Source: Sideroxydans sp. CL21 (GTDB lineage Bacteria; Pseudomonadota; Gammaproteobacteria; Burkholderiales; Gallionellaceae). Taken from it: a DNA stretch of 64,000 nucleotides. The notes below the pieces were generated by a model, which made no database searches, was not told the DNA's origin, and was given only the letters and a program-made list of their open reading frames with translations. Positions 46,446 through 54,511 of the stretch are shown here, piece by piece. Numbering within the stretch: the stretch's first letter is position 1; the number at the start of each line of letters is the position of its first letter. Location of the stretch: positions 2,740,501 through 2,804,500 of the forward strand of contig NZ_LR699166.1 of assembly GCF_902459525.1 (NCBI RefSeq). Reading direction: 5' to 3'. The position numbers were made by a program, and so were the translations under genes.

Positions 46446-47147
46446 TCACGCCTCCAGATCGAACACCAGCACCTCGGCTTCAATGCCCTTGTCCAGCTCA
46501 ATCCGGCTTTCGTTTTCCAGCAAGACCGCATCACCCGCAATGATGCGCCGACCGTTAACCGCCAGAGCGCCGCGTACCAGATGCACGTAACCCTTGCGGC
46601 CTGGGTCAAGCGTCAGTACCGCTCGCTCGCCCTTGTCGAAAAGCCCCGCATAAAGTGAGGCGTCGGCATGGATGGCGACCGATCCCTTCGCGCCATCCGG
46701 GGAAGCCACGAGGCATAAGGCCCCCCGTTTTTTCTCAACAGGAATGGTCTTTTGCTCGTAGCCCGGTGCGATGCTTTTGACGTTCGGAATGATCCAGATC
46801 TGCAGAAAATGCGTAGTCTCGCCTTGCGCGTGATTGAACTCGCTATGAACTACACCGGTGCCTGCGCTCATGCGCTGCACATCTCCCGGTGGAATGGTCT
46901 GCACATTGCCCATGCTGTCTTCGTGCGCCAGTTCACCCGAGAGTACATAACTGATGATCTCCATGTCCTGATGACCATGCTTCCCGAATCCGGTACCCGC
47001 TGCAATGCTGTCCTCATTGATCACGCGCAGGTTGCCCCAACCCATGTGGGCCGCATCGTAATAGTCGGCAAATGAAAACGAGTGGTAGCTCTTGAGCCAA
47101 CCGTGGTCCGCGTAGCCGCGGTCCTGGGATTTGCGAATGGTGAGCAT
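46446..47147 (-). CDS. pirin family protein (quercetinase-like)
   Basis: Start ATG 47147 (MLTIRKSQDRGYADHGWLKS) with GGAGAC before it. 233 residues. The pirin metal site is visible: GKHGHQDMEIISYVLSGELA (HxH) and VVHSEFNHAQGE (His, Glu). Two cupin domains. Pirins bind Fe and act as quercetin dioxygenases in vitro or as redox-linked regulators. The gene is alone and divergent from the chemoreceptor gene. Confidence 0.92.
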   Translation of the reverse strand: MLTIRKSQDRGYADHGWLKSYHSFSFADYYDAAHMGWGNLRVINEDSIAAGTGFGKHGHQDMEIISYVLSGELAHEDSMGNVQTIPPGDVQRMSAGTGVVHSEFNHAQGETTHFLQIWIIPNVKSIAPGYEQKTIPVEKKRGALCLVASPDGAKGSVAIHADASLYAGLFDKGERAVLTLDPGRKGYVHLVRGALAVNGRRIIAGDAVLLENESRIELDKGIEAEVLVFDLEA

Positions 47148-47450
47148 GGTTAAGTCTCCGTATTGGTGATATTGATTGCTTGTTTTAATCCGAATTGTTA
47201 TGCAGGCACTTGCCACAAGCAATTGGTAAATTAATTTTCATTATGAAAAAAATCGAATGTCACATAACCCTTCGAATTTTAGTTGATTATTTGCACGCCA
47301 ATTTCCTTAAAGTAATTGTGGTTCAGTGCCGATAGGTATAGCCTGAGCAAAAATTAAAACGACTGGTCTTTACTTGATTTGGCTAGTCGGCCAATGTGCA
47401 ATATGCAACCGTCAGCACATATGGAAAAGTCCCACCAGGAGGGGATGGAA

Positions 47451-48674
47451 ATGAGGTCTCGACCAATGGTTTCAGTCGAAGCACGGATGTTGGCGTTGCC
47501 ACCTTTTTTGGCGACTGTCGTGGTGGGAGGAGTGTTTTTATCCGCAAGGAATTTCCTGCCGTCTGCCCAAGCGACAGAAATCTTCACCTTCTGTTCAGCC
47601 CTTATCCTGATTCCAATAACGACCTACATTTATGGCCACCGGATATTGTTCCGCATGCTGGGCTCCGGTATCGGTCGTACCACCGATTTCGCCAAAGCGG
47701 TCGCCGATGGCACCAATGAGACATCTACCCTGCCCGAAATCCATGGCACAGGATCGGTAATCGCTTCGGTTGAAAAACTGGCCGCGCAAGTTGAAACCAT
47801 CTCCGCCGGAATCACAGCCAACGTAGAGAAAATCAATTCCGAAGTCGAGCAGCTTTCTGCAGGCGCCAATGAAATCCTGTTCACTTCGCAGATGCAGGCT
47901 GCATCGATCAACGACACCAGGCAAGTCATGAACGACATGTCGCAACGCATAAAGTCCGTGTCCGAGCTGACGCGTGAAACCGAAGCGATTTCGAACAATG
48001 CGACCACCATGTCTACCAATGGCGAAGCGGTGGTTCAGGATGCGTTACAGGTCATGAATTCCATTTCCGATTCCATGCAACTCGCATCGAAACAGATCCA
48101 TGCCTTGACCAGCCATGCATTGGACATCGGCAAGGTTGCAGTCGTCATTCGCGAAATTGCCGACCAGACCAATCTGCTGGCGCTCAATGCCGCGATAGAG
48201 GCGGCACGCGCAGGCGAACAGGGACGGGGGTTTGCCGTCGTGGCTGACGAGGTGCGCAAATTGGCGGAAAGGACCGCACAATCAACCCAGGAAATTGCCA
48301 AGACAATTCATGTCATGCAGGAACAGACCAAGGATGCCGTTCAGGGAATTACCCAGGCCATGCCCCTGATGACCAAGGGCGTCGAGAAGGCAAACCTCGC
48401 ATCGGAAGTTCTGAGGAACATTCGAGAGGAATCGCAGAATACCTTGGAGAAAATCTCGCAATTGGCAGTGCAGATGGATGAACAATCGCAGATGGCAAGC
48501 AATGTTGTGGACAGCGTGACCCAAATTCTGGACATGGCAGCCAACACCGACAGTGTTGCCGAAAGAACGCTGAAGACCTCGGTGACTATTTCATACACTG
48601 CCGCAGAACTCCTCAAGCAAGCAAGGAGCCATAACGCTCCGAACTTACCTGACGAAACAGTTGCCTCAACGTAA
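47451..48674 (+). CDS. methyl-accepting chemotaxis protein without a periplasmic domain
   Basis: The start ATG 47451 ([13 protein letters not shown]) is chosen because AGGAGG lies 8 bases before it; several in-frame starts precede that site. About 407 residues. Two transmembrane helices ([34 protein letters not shown]) are separated by a short loop, so there is no external ligand domain. The signalling hairpin [20 protein letters not shown] is complete, as is [14 protein letters not shown]. The gene precedes a bacteriohaemerythrin, a likely partner for O2 taxis. Confidence 0.92.
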   Translation: MRSRPMVSVEARMLALPPFLATVVVGGVFLSARNFLPSAQATEIFTFCSALILIPITTYIYGHRILFRMLGSGIGRTTDFAKAVADGTNETSTLPEIHGTGSVIASVEKLAAQVETISAGITANVEKINSEVEQLSAGANEILFTSQMQAASINDTRQVMNDMSQRIKSVSELTRETEAISNNATTMSTNGEAVVQDALQVMNSISDSMQLASKQIHALTSHALDIGKVAVVIREIADQTNLLALNAAIEAARAGEQGRGFAVVADEVRKLAERTAQSTQEIAKTIHVMQEQTKDAVQGITQAMPLMTKGVEKANLASEVLRNIREESQNTLEKISQLAVQMDEQSQMASNVVDSVTQILDMAANTDSVAERTLKTSVTISYTAAELLKQARSHNAPNLPDETVAST

Positions 48675-48713
48675 CTTCCCTCAACCCTTCCCTTCTATAA
48701 AAAGGAGATTCAA

Positions 48714-49121
48714 ATGGCTCTAATCACTTGGTCTAACGCACTTTCCACAGGCATCAGCGAACAAGATACGCAGCACAAGAAACTCATTGACCTGATCAAC
48801 CAGCTCAACGATGCCATGCAGGCGGGCAAAGGGGCAGATGCGATGGGGAAGGTTCTTACTGAACTCGTGAATTACACGGTATATCACTTCGGTTATGAAG
48901 AGAAACTGATGGCGCAGCACAAATATGAAGATACACCCGCACACAAGGCCGAGCACGTCAAATTCGTTCAGACCGCAGGCGACTTCAAGAAGAAATTTGA
49001 TGCCGGAAGCGCCGTCGTCTCGGTCGAGATCATGAACTTCCTGCGCGACTGGCTAACAAACCATATTATGAAAACCGACAAGAAACTCGGGCAATCGCTC
49101 GGCAAGCTTGGCGTCAAATAG
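48714..49121 (+). CDS. bacteriohaemerythrin
   Basis: 135 residues, canonical single-domain bacteriohaemerythrin. Di-iron ligands: DTQHKKLIDLIN, YHFGYEEKLM, HKAEHVKF and LTNHIMKTDKKLG. It starts 39 bases after the chemoreceptor gene, with AAAAGGAG before the ATG, and is followed by a strong terminator, so the two form an operon. It binds O2 and may deliver it or report it to the receptor; the latter is inferred. Confidence 0.93.
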   Translation: MALITWSNALSTGISEQDTQHKKLIDLINQLNDAMQAGKGADAMGKVLTELVNYTVYHFGYEEKLMAQHKYEDTPAHKAEHVKFVQTAGDFKKKFDAGSAVVSVEIMNFLRDWLTNHIMKTDKKLGQSLGKLGVK

Positions 49122-49159
49122 CGAGAACGATATCGGCAAACTGCAATATTTTTAATCTA

Positions 49160-49195
49160 AATAAATTGGCACCTTTTCAAAGGTGCCAATTTATT
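49160..49195 (+). terminator. intrinsic terminator after the bacteriohaemerythrin gene
   Basis: AATTGGCACCTT/AAGGTGCCAATT stem with a TTCA loop and flanking A/T runs. Confidence 0.9.
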
Positions 49196-49330
49196 GATAC
49201 GCAAAAGCATCTGGCAAACATTAGAGATTCCTTGATATCAAGTGTCGAATTGCTGAAAAATGAATAAATCGAACTCGTTGTAGTTGATTCGAGCGCAGAA
49301 TGGCGGTCGTAAAATACGTATAACCAGGCA

Positions 49331-50284
49331 ATGATACTTTCAGACAGAGTCAACACCTACGGACAGGACCTGCTTCGCCGCCATGGCGAACGTGTCCACA
49401 AGATCGCGCTGGATGCCGGGTTCACCTGCCCCAACCGGGACGGCACCAAAGGACGCGGTGGATGTTCCTTCTGCAACAACGTTTCTTTCAGCCCTGATGC
49501 CGACGCTCGTCTCGAACTCGCAGCCCAGATATCCAAGGCGCGCCGTGCCATCGCCAAGCGAACGCGCGCCCAAAAATTCATCGCGTATTTTCAGGCCTAC
49601 ACCAACACCTACGACAAAGTCGAAGCACTGGAAGCACTTTATCGCGAAGCGCTAAATGAACCGGACATGATCGGAATTGCCGTGGGAACACGCCCGGACT
49701 GCGTTTCATCCGACGTGCTGAACTTGCTCGAGCGTTTTCGCGATCAGGGGCTGGAAGTGTGGCTGGAGCTGGGACTCCAGTCCTCCTTTGACGAAACCCT
49801 GGAACGCGTCAACCGCGGCCATACTTTTGCCGAATACCGGGCAACCGCAAGGGCAACGCGCCAGCGCGGTATTCCTTTATGTACCCATCTGATCGTCGGC
49901 CTGCCGGGTGAAACCGAAGCGCATTGCCATATCACCTTGGACAAAGTGCTGGATATCGGCGTGGACGGGCTCAAGCTTCATCCTTTGCACATCGTGAAGC
50001 ACACGCTGCTGGCACATCAGTGGCGGCAGGGCGAATATCACCCTCTGACCCGGGATGAATACATCGGTATGGCGGCCAACCTGATCGAACGCACACCCGA
50101 AAACATCGTCTACCACCGTGTAACGGCGACGGCATCGCGGGATGTTTTGCTGGCGCCAGTCTGGTGTGCGGAAAAATGGAATGTGCTGAACGGAATCGAA
50201 TTCGAGTTGCGGCAACGCGGCACCCGCCAGGGCTGCCAAGCTGCTACCGCTTATGCAACAGAAAAATTAAGGCATGCTGCCTGA
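49331..50284 (+). CDS. radical SAM protein, YhcC/TIGR01212 family
   Basis: 317 residues. The cluster motif is CPNRDGTKGRGGCSFCNN (C-x7-type spacing then C-x2-C), preceded by RVNTYGQDLLRRHGERVHKI, which defines the YhcC family. It has Elp3-like features (VGTRPDCVS; LELGLQSSFDETLERVNRGH; THLIVGLPGE). Its reaction is not firmly known; an RNA-modification role has been suggested for the family. Single gene. Confidence 0.92.
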   Translation: MILSDRVNTYGQDLLRRHGERVHKIALDAGFTCPNRDGTKGRGGCSFCNNVSFSPDADARLELAAQISKARRAIAKRTRAQKFIAYFQAYTNTYDKVEALEALYREALNEPDMIGIAVGTRPDCVSSDVLNLLERFRDQGLEVWLELGLQSSFDETLERVNRGHTFAEYRATARATRQRGIPLCTHLIVGLPGETEAHCHITLDKVLDIGVDGLKLHPLHIVKHTLLAHQWRQGEYHPLTRDEYIGMAANLIERTPENIVYHRVTATASRDVLLAPVWCAEKWNVLNGIEFELRQRGTRQGCQAATAYATEKLRHAA

Positions 50285-50308
50285 TCACTTCGCCTTGTCT
50301 GGCGACTG

Positions 50309-50659
50309 CTAGCCGAATAACCGCTGTTGCGTCGGCTCGCGCCCTGTCCTGCCCAGCTCTTCAAGCGCGAGGCGTGCAGCGTCGGTAATGCCATGTTGTT
50401 TGCCCAGTTCAAGCAATTTGGCGACCGCACGTTCAAACGGATAATCCGCGTCCGACCACTCTTCCACCAATTCTTTGGCGGTGAGCTTGGTCAGTTTGAG
50501 CACCCCGGATTTCACGCGTACCAGATGCGCACAAGTTCGGCCTTTTTTCGCCACGATCGCGATGTGCCGTTGCCGATCCATCAATACCTGACCGCACGTC
50601 ACATGCAATGCAGGTGCGATGAAATCGACGGTACTGCAATCTGCCGGATCTTTGGCCAT
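50309..50659 (-). CDS. hypothetical protein
   Basis: Start ATG 50659 (MAKDPADCSTVDFIAPALHV) preceded by CAGGAAAATAAACGC. About 116 residues. No signal peptide. IAIVAKKGRTCAHLVRVKSG and LELGKQHGITDAARLALEEL suggest a small alpha/beta protein with a helical C-terminus. No family recognised. It converges with the radical SAM gene. Confidence 0.6.
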   Translation of the reverse strand: MAKDPADCSTVDFIAPALHVTCGQVLMDRQRHIAIVAKKGRTCAHLVRVKSGVLKLTKLTAKELVEEWSDADYPFERAVAKLLELGKQHGITDAARLALEELGRTGREPTQQRLFG

Positions 50660-51099
50660 GCGTTTATTTTCCTGACTATTCAGCCTGCTTGCGCGTCTTC
50701 TTCTCCGACGCCAATGGATATTTGCAGCGTTCGGCATGAACGCGCGCGACATTGTTCACTCCTTCAGTCTGTTCGTCAAAAGTGATCCGGCTCCCACTTC
50801 TCAAAATCTTATGCAACTACTTGCTTTGGCAGCTTTGTTCCGGAACAGCTACGGACAGGCAAAGATATGGTTTACGCTTCCTGCGCTAAGAATGCCCATT
50901 GTCGATACATTGGCTCTGCTGCAAATTTATAAATAAAAATATAATTTTCACAAATCGAATGAAGATGTAGCATTTAAGTCAACTTTTTTTGCAGCAAGTC
51001 GTTAATAGTCATTATTCAACTCGACAATTGCTACAGGATTGTTTTTTTGAATAGCGGGAGCGGTAAAGCACAAGTCTATAAATCTAATATGGAGAACAA
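50660..51099. other. 440-base spacer upstream of the cytochrome c gene
   Basis: No gene is supported. The part nearest the cytochrome gene is AT-rich with a T7 run (about 51040-51046) and probably holds its promoter, but no clear -35/-10 pair or FNR box could be fixed. Confidence 0.4.
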
Positions 51100-51105
51100 G
51101 TGATT

Positions 51106-51483
51106 ATGAAATCTATCATCTTTAGCTTGATTACAGCAGGGGGCCTGATGGTTGCCGGTAGCGCTATGGCGATTGATATGCCGCCATTGGCCAAGAAAGA
51201 CGGCTGCACCGCTTGCCACGCAATCGACCACAAGGTGGTTGGTCCGGCTTGGGTGGATGTGGCCAAAAAGTACAAAGGGGTAACCAAATACAAATATTCG
51301 AACAATGGATCGGCCGCACCAGATGCCAAGGAATATCCGCTGGTTGAAGGCCTGATGATGAAAGTTTCCAAGGGCGGTCACGGCAACTGGGGAACTGCTG
51401 CAATGATTCCCAACGATCCGGCCGGCAAAAAACAAGCCGACATCAAGGAATTGGTTGAATTTGAATTGAGCCTGGCGAAGTAA
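51106..51483 (+). CDS. periplasmic class I cytochrome c
   Basis: About 125 residues with a signal peptide cleaved after AMA. One haem-binding motif, CTACH, and the axial Met in AMIPND. The fold suits small c5/c8-type electron carriers. GGAGAACAA lies better placed for a GTG at 51100 (two residues longer), so that start is possible. It is followed by a strong terminator. A soluble carrier between membrane complexes and a terminal oxidase or reductase is the probable role. Confidence 0.9.
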   Translation: MKSIIFSLITAGGLMVAGSAMAIDMPPLAKKDGCTACHAIDHKVVGPAWVDVAKKYKGVTKYKYSNNGSAAPDAKEYPLVEGLMMKVSKGGHGNWGTAAMIPNDPAGKKQADIKELVEFELSLAK

Positions 51484-51506
51484 TCGCTTCAGGGCAATGA
51501 TATCGG

Positions 51507-51540
51507 CGGGGTCTGTGCGAACAGACCCCGTTTTATTTTT
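51507..51540 (+). terminator. strong intrinsic terminator after the cytochrome c gene
   Basis: CGGGGTCTGT/ACAGACCCCG stem, GCGA loop, then TTTTATTTTT. It also faces the convergent membrane-protein gene. Confidence 0.95.
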
Positions 51541-51580
51541 GAAGGCGAGAATATAAAGCCACAGCGGCGTAGCGTCTTGT

Positions 51581-52864
51581 TCACGCCTGTTCGAGACGTA
51601 CCAATGTGCGCCGATAGACTTTGACGGCAGTAAAGAGAGCGTATCCGAGCACAATGCCCTGCAACAGCAAACCCAGCGCCAGCAGCCAGACTGCCGTCAT
51701 CCACCAGGGCGCAAACAGCGCCGCCAACAAGGTGCCCAGATGCAGCCACCAATGCCTCCACATCCAGCGTTCCGGAATGATCTCCTTCATATTGGGAATG
51801 CCGACCTTTACCCCTCCACGGAACAAATGGAACCACACCAGAAACGGAATGATCTTGTACAACATGCCGTGCATCACCGACATGGCAAAACCGAGCAGAA
51901 AAATCACCACAATCAACATTTCCAGACGATCGACCACCTGCATCAGCAGCGTCGCCATTGCAAGCAACGCTGAACACAACAACGCCACCATCCCCAATCG
52001 GAAAAAACTCAGTGTGGCATCGGCAACGCGGCGGCGACGCCTGCTTTGCACGCTGAGCGTGGCTACAGCAAAACAGCCTGCCAGAACCCAGAACATGCCC
52101 TGCGCAGCCACAACCGGCCAATGCGTTTCAGGTTGGAACAATAGAAATAATTCATTCAATAGCAGCGAGACGAAGATGGCCGGTGCCAGCGTGACGGTCA
52201 GCCATTTCGGATAGTTCGGCGTGAGCTGGAACATCGGCACGACCTGGTAAGAGACTCCGACGATCAGGAGCAGCACCCAGCCGCCCAGCATCAGCGAAAC
52301 ATGTGCCGATGCCAATTTGCCGACATTTGGCAGCACTGTACCGGTGGCATAACCGTGTGCAAGCAGTGCGCCCAGAGTCAGGCCAACCGCAAGCGCGCAG
52401 ACGGACAGCTGCAGCGCGGTCCTTGTGGCATTGCGTGCCGACGAGCGCGCCAGACTGATCAGGCTGGCACCGATGAATGTCAGAAATGCCAGCAGCAATA
52501 GCGGCCACGCAAGATTGAGCAATGACGGCAGTCCCAGCACAAATCCGGCAGGCAGCAGCAACGCGCCCGATACCAGCGCCAGGAAGATGAGCCATGCGGT
52601 CAGCCGCGATGCCGGCATCGAGCTGCCGATCACCACCGGCAATATCTGCTGCATGGCTCCCACCATAATATTTGCCATGAAACCCAGCGTGATGCAGTGC
52701 GTCGCGGCCAGCAATGCGGGCATGTGCGGATCGGAAAAGGGGTTGTCTGTGCCGGACAGCAGGATCAGGGCGGCCAGCACCAGGAACAACGGGGCAACCG
52801 CAAAGAAACGCAGCGGCACGGAAATCGGCGGCGCCTGTTCTGTGTTGAGCGAAACGGTTTTCAT
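51581..52864 (-). CDS. polytopic membrane protein of the NO-response module (NnrS/haem-copper-oxidase-like)
   Basis: Start ATG 52864 (MKTVSLNTEQAPP) overlaps the DUF2249 stop by four bases. About 427 residues and 12 hydrophobic segments. Conserved histidines stand in TM segments (LAATHCITLGFMANIM; LASAHVSLMLGGWVLLL; VMHGMLYKIIPFLVWFH), reminiscent of haem ligands in NnrS and oxidase subunit I-like proteins. Other details differ from both, so the exact family is uncertain. Probably acts in NO or O2 metabolism in the inner membrane. Confidence 0.75.
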   Translation of the reverse strand: MKTVSLNTEQAPPISVPLRFFAVAPLFLVLAALILLSGTDNPFSDPHMPALLAATHCITLGFMANIMVGAMQQILPVVIGSSMPASRLTAWLIFLALVSGALLLPAGFVLGLPSLLNLAWPLLLLAFLTFIGASLISLARSSARNATRTALQLSVCALAVGLTLGALLAHGYATGTVLPNVGKLASAHVSLMLGGWVLLLIVGVSYQVVPMFQLTPNYPKWLTVTLAPAIFVSLLLNELFLLFQPETHWPVVAAQGMFWVLAGCFAVATLSVQSRRRRRVADATLSFFRLGMVALLCSALLAMATLLMQVVDRLEMLIVVIFLLGFAMSVMHGMLYKIIPFLVWFHLFRGGVKVGIPNMKEIIPERWMWRHWWLHLGTLLAALFAPWWMTAVWLLALGLLLQGIVLGYALFTAVKVYRRTLVRLEQA

Positions 52865-53079
52865 GCGTTGCGGCTGATGCGAATCGTGTAGCTGCCGTCT
52901 GCCAAAGGCGTGGTTTGCCAGATATAGCCGCTGTCTTGCAGCACCCCGTATAAGGGGTAAGGTTCGCGATGAATATGCACCTGCAATGCGGCTTCGTCCG
53001 GGAGCGATGCCAATGCGCTCATGATCCGCTCGAAAGGCTCGGGTGGCGGCAATCCGCACACATCCAGTTCATATTCCAC
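52861..53079 (-). CDS. DUF2249 domain protein
   Basis: 72 residues. LDVCGLPPPEPFERIMSAL and VHIHREPYPLYGVLQDSGY are the DUF2249 signature. This small TusA-like fold commonly accompanies haemerythrin and NO-related membrane proteins. The TusA-type catalytic Cys-Pro pair is absent; a single Cys lies in DVCGLPPP. It lies between the haemerythrin gene (15-base gap) and the membrane protein (4-base overlap), so the three are one operon. Confidence 0.85.
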   Translation of the reverse strand: MEYELDVCGLPPPEPFERIMSALASLPDEAALQVHIHREPYPLYGVLQDSGYIWQTTPLADGSYTIRISRNA

Positions 53080-53094
53080 GTGCGCGCACGACCA

Positions 53095-53526
53095 TCAAAC
53101 TGCCTGCATGCGGCCCAGCAATGCTTCCCGCTGTGCAGCCAGGAAACGATCTGCCATGGGATAGAGTATCTGCTCTTCCTTGAGATTGTGCTGCTGCATC
53201 ACGATCAGCAACGTCTCCGACAGGCCACCGTATTCACGGGCATCGTGGCGCGCCACGGTATCGGCCATTTGTTCGATCAACGCATTCATCTGCACGTGTT
53301 CCATGCGCATCATCTGCACCGGACCGGCGGGGCCGTTAGCCGCGATCAGTGTCGTAAACAGTTCGTCTTCTTCCATGCGGAAGTGTCTGGCCATGCCGGT
53401 GCGAAAATGATTGAACATGGCTTCAGCCTCGTTCCAGTTGTTGTCCAACGCAGCTTGTTCTGCAACGGCAAACGCCTCGTCGCAGGCAAGGTGGTCGGCA
53501 CTCATGAAATCGGCAATGGTTGGCAT
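53095..53526 (-). CDS. haemerythrin HHE-domain protein
   Basis: Start ATG 53526 (MPTIADFMSADHLACD) with GGGGGATATTG before it. 143 residues. Ligands: SADHLACDEAF, FNHFRTGMARHFRMEEDELF, MRMEHVQMNALI and QQHNLKEEQILYP. It is closer to the HHE/YtfE C-terminal type than to bacteriohaemerythrin. YtfE-like proteins repair Fe-S clusters after NO damage; this one lacks the N-terminal ScdA domain. It is the first gene of a minus-strand operon divergent from nsrR and shares its operator. Confidence 0.88.
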   Translation of the reverse strand: MPTIADFMSADHLACDEAFAVAEQAALDNNWNEAEAMFNHFRTGMARHFRMEEDELFTTLIAANGPAGPVQMMRMEHVQMNALIEQMADTVARHDAREYGGLSETLLIVMQQHNLKEEQILYPMADRFLAAQREALLGRMQAV

Positions 53527-53609
53527 TTCAATATCCCCCAAAAAATAATAGTTGGCTTTCGTCGTTGCACTGGCGACAGAAACAGCAACTACTTGCATCA
53601 TATATTAAT

Positions 53610-53630
53610 ACATGTATCATTGATACATGT
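53610..53630. promoter_or_regulatory. NsrR-type operator in the divergent nsrR/haemerythrin promoter
   Basis: ACATGTATCA-T-TGATACATGT, a perfect 21-base inverted repeat that resembles the ATGTAT-type NsrR site. It lies 38 bases before nsrR and 84 bases before the haemerythrin gene, so NO could derepress both directions. Confidence 0.82.
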
Positions 53631-53667
53631 TATAAAAAGATTGGCGATTCCGGCCTGAAAGGCGAGC

Positions 53668-54165
53668 ATGAAACTGACCCAGTATTCCGACCTTGGTTTG
53701 CGGCTGATGATGTATTTGGCGCACCGTTACGGCGAACCGGTCACGATCCAGGAAATGAGCGACCGGTTTGCGGTTTCCAAGAACCATATGGTCAAGATAT
53801 CCCATCAATTGACCCATTCCGGACTGATCGAAAGCACGCGTGGCCGCAACGGAGGCGTGAGTCTGGCGCTGCCCCCGTCCAGCATCAGCGTCGAACAGGT
53901 ATTGCGCGTAACCGAGGATAACTTCGACCTGGTCGAGTGTTTCACTGCCGCGCAGAATCATTGTGTTTTGTCCGATGCATGCAAATTGAGCGGAGTACTG
54001 GACACCGCGCTCGCAGCCTTTTTCTCGGTGCTGCGCGAAACCACATTGGCCGATCTGGTCAAGAACAAAAAAGCGATTGAGAAGACGTTGCTGCCGCTGC
54101 CAAGGGAAGTTCTTTTTAGTTCACGCACACCGACGAGGAGGAAACATGCAGACACCAGACATTGA
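53668..54165 (+). CDS. nsrR: NsrR, NO-sensing Rrf2-family repressor
   Basis: 165 residues, starting MKLTQYSDLGLRLMMYLAHR as in NsrR. A winged helix (VSKNHMVKISHQLTHSGLIE) and the Fe-S cysteines C-x8-C-x5-C in CFTAAQNHCVLSDAC are in place. NO destroys the cluster and releases the operator at 53610. The end overlaps the next gene by 20 bases; the C-terminal tail (about 20 residues, basic) is longer than usual. Confidence 0.92.
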   Translation: MKLTQYSDLGLRLMMYLAHRYGEPVTIQEMSDRFAVSKNHMVKISHQLTHSGLIESTRGRNGGVSLALPPSSISVEQVLRVTEDNFDLVECFTAAQNHCVLSDACKLSGVLDTALAAFFSVLRETTLADLVKNKKAIEKTLLPLPREVLFSSRTPTRRKHADTRH

Positions 54166-54460
54166 TGAAGAGGGCTACCTGGTCGAACCGTTGACCTGGA
54201 ATGAAGAGATCGCCGAACGGTTCGCCAATCAGGAAAATATTCAACTCACCGAAGATCATTGGGATGCGATTCGTTTCATGCGCCAATATTATGCAGAACA
54301 TCAGGTCGCGCCCGATGTCCGGCATGTGACGAAGCATCTGTCCGTGCGGCTGGGCCCCGCTTCCCGCAACGCAGTATTCGAGCTATTCCCTTACGGATAT
54401 GTAAAGCAGGCCTGCAAGATCGCGGGCATGAAACGTCCGAGAGCGTGGAGCACCGGCTAA
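54146..54460 (+). CDS. DsrC/TusE-like protein lacking the penultimate cysteine
   Basis: The start ATG 54146 (MQTPDIDEEGYLVEP) is supported by GAGGAGGAAAC and lies inside the end of nsrR. 104 residues. LTWNEEIAERFANQE, DHWDAIRFMRQYY and FPYGYVKQACKIAGM are the DsrC/TusE fold. The inner Cys (QACKIAG) is present, but the C-terminal arm ends RPRAWSTG and lacks the Cys used by DsrC and TusE for sulfur transfer. A regulatory or adaptor role is more likely than trisulfide chemistry. Confidence 0.85.
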   Translation: MQTPDIDEEGYLVEPLTWNEEIAERFANQENIQLTEDHWDAIRFMRQYYAEHQVAPDVRHVTKHLSVRLGPASRNAVFELFPYGYVKQACKIAGMKRPRAWSTG

Positions 54461-54511
54461 ACGTCCGGGCCCGCCGCGCTTTGGCAACATTTCCGCCACC
54501 CCGACCTTACG

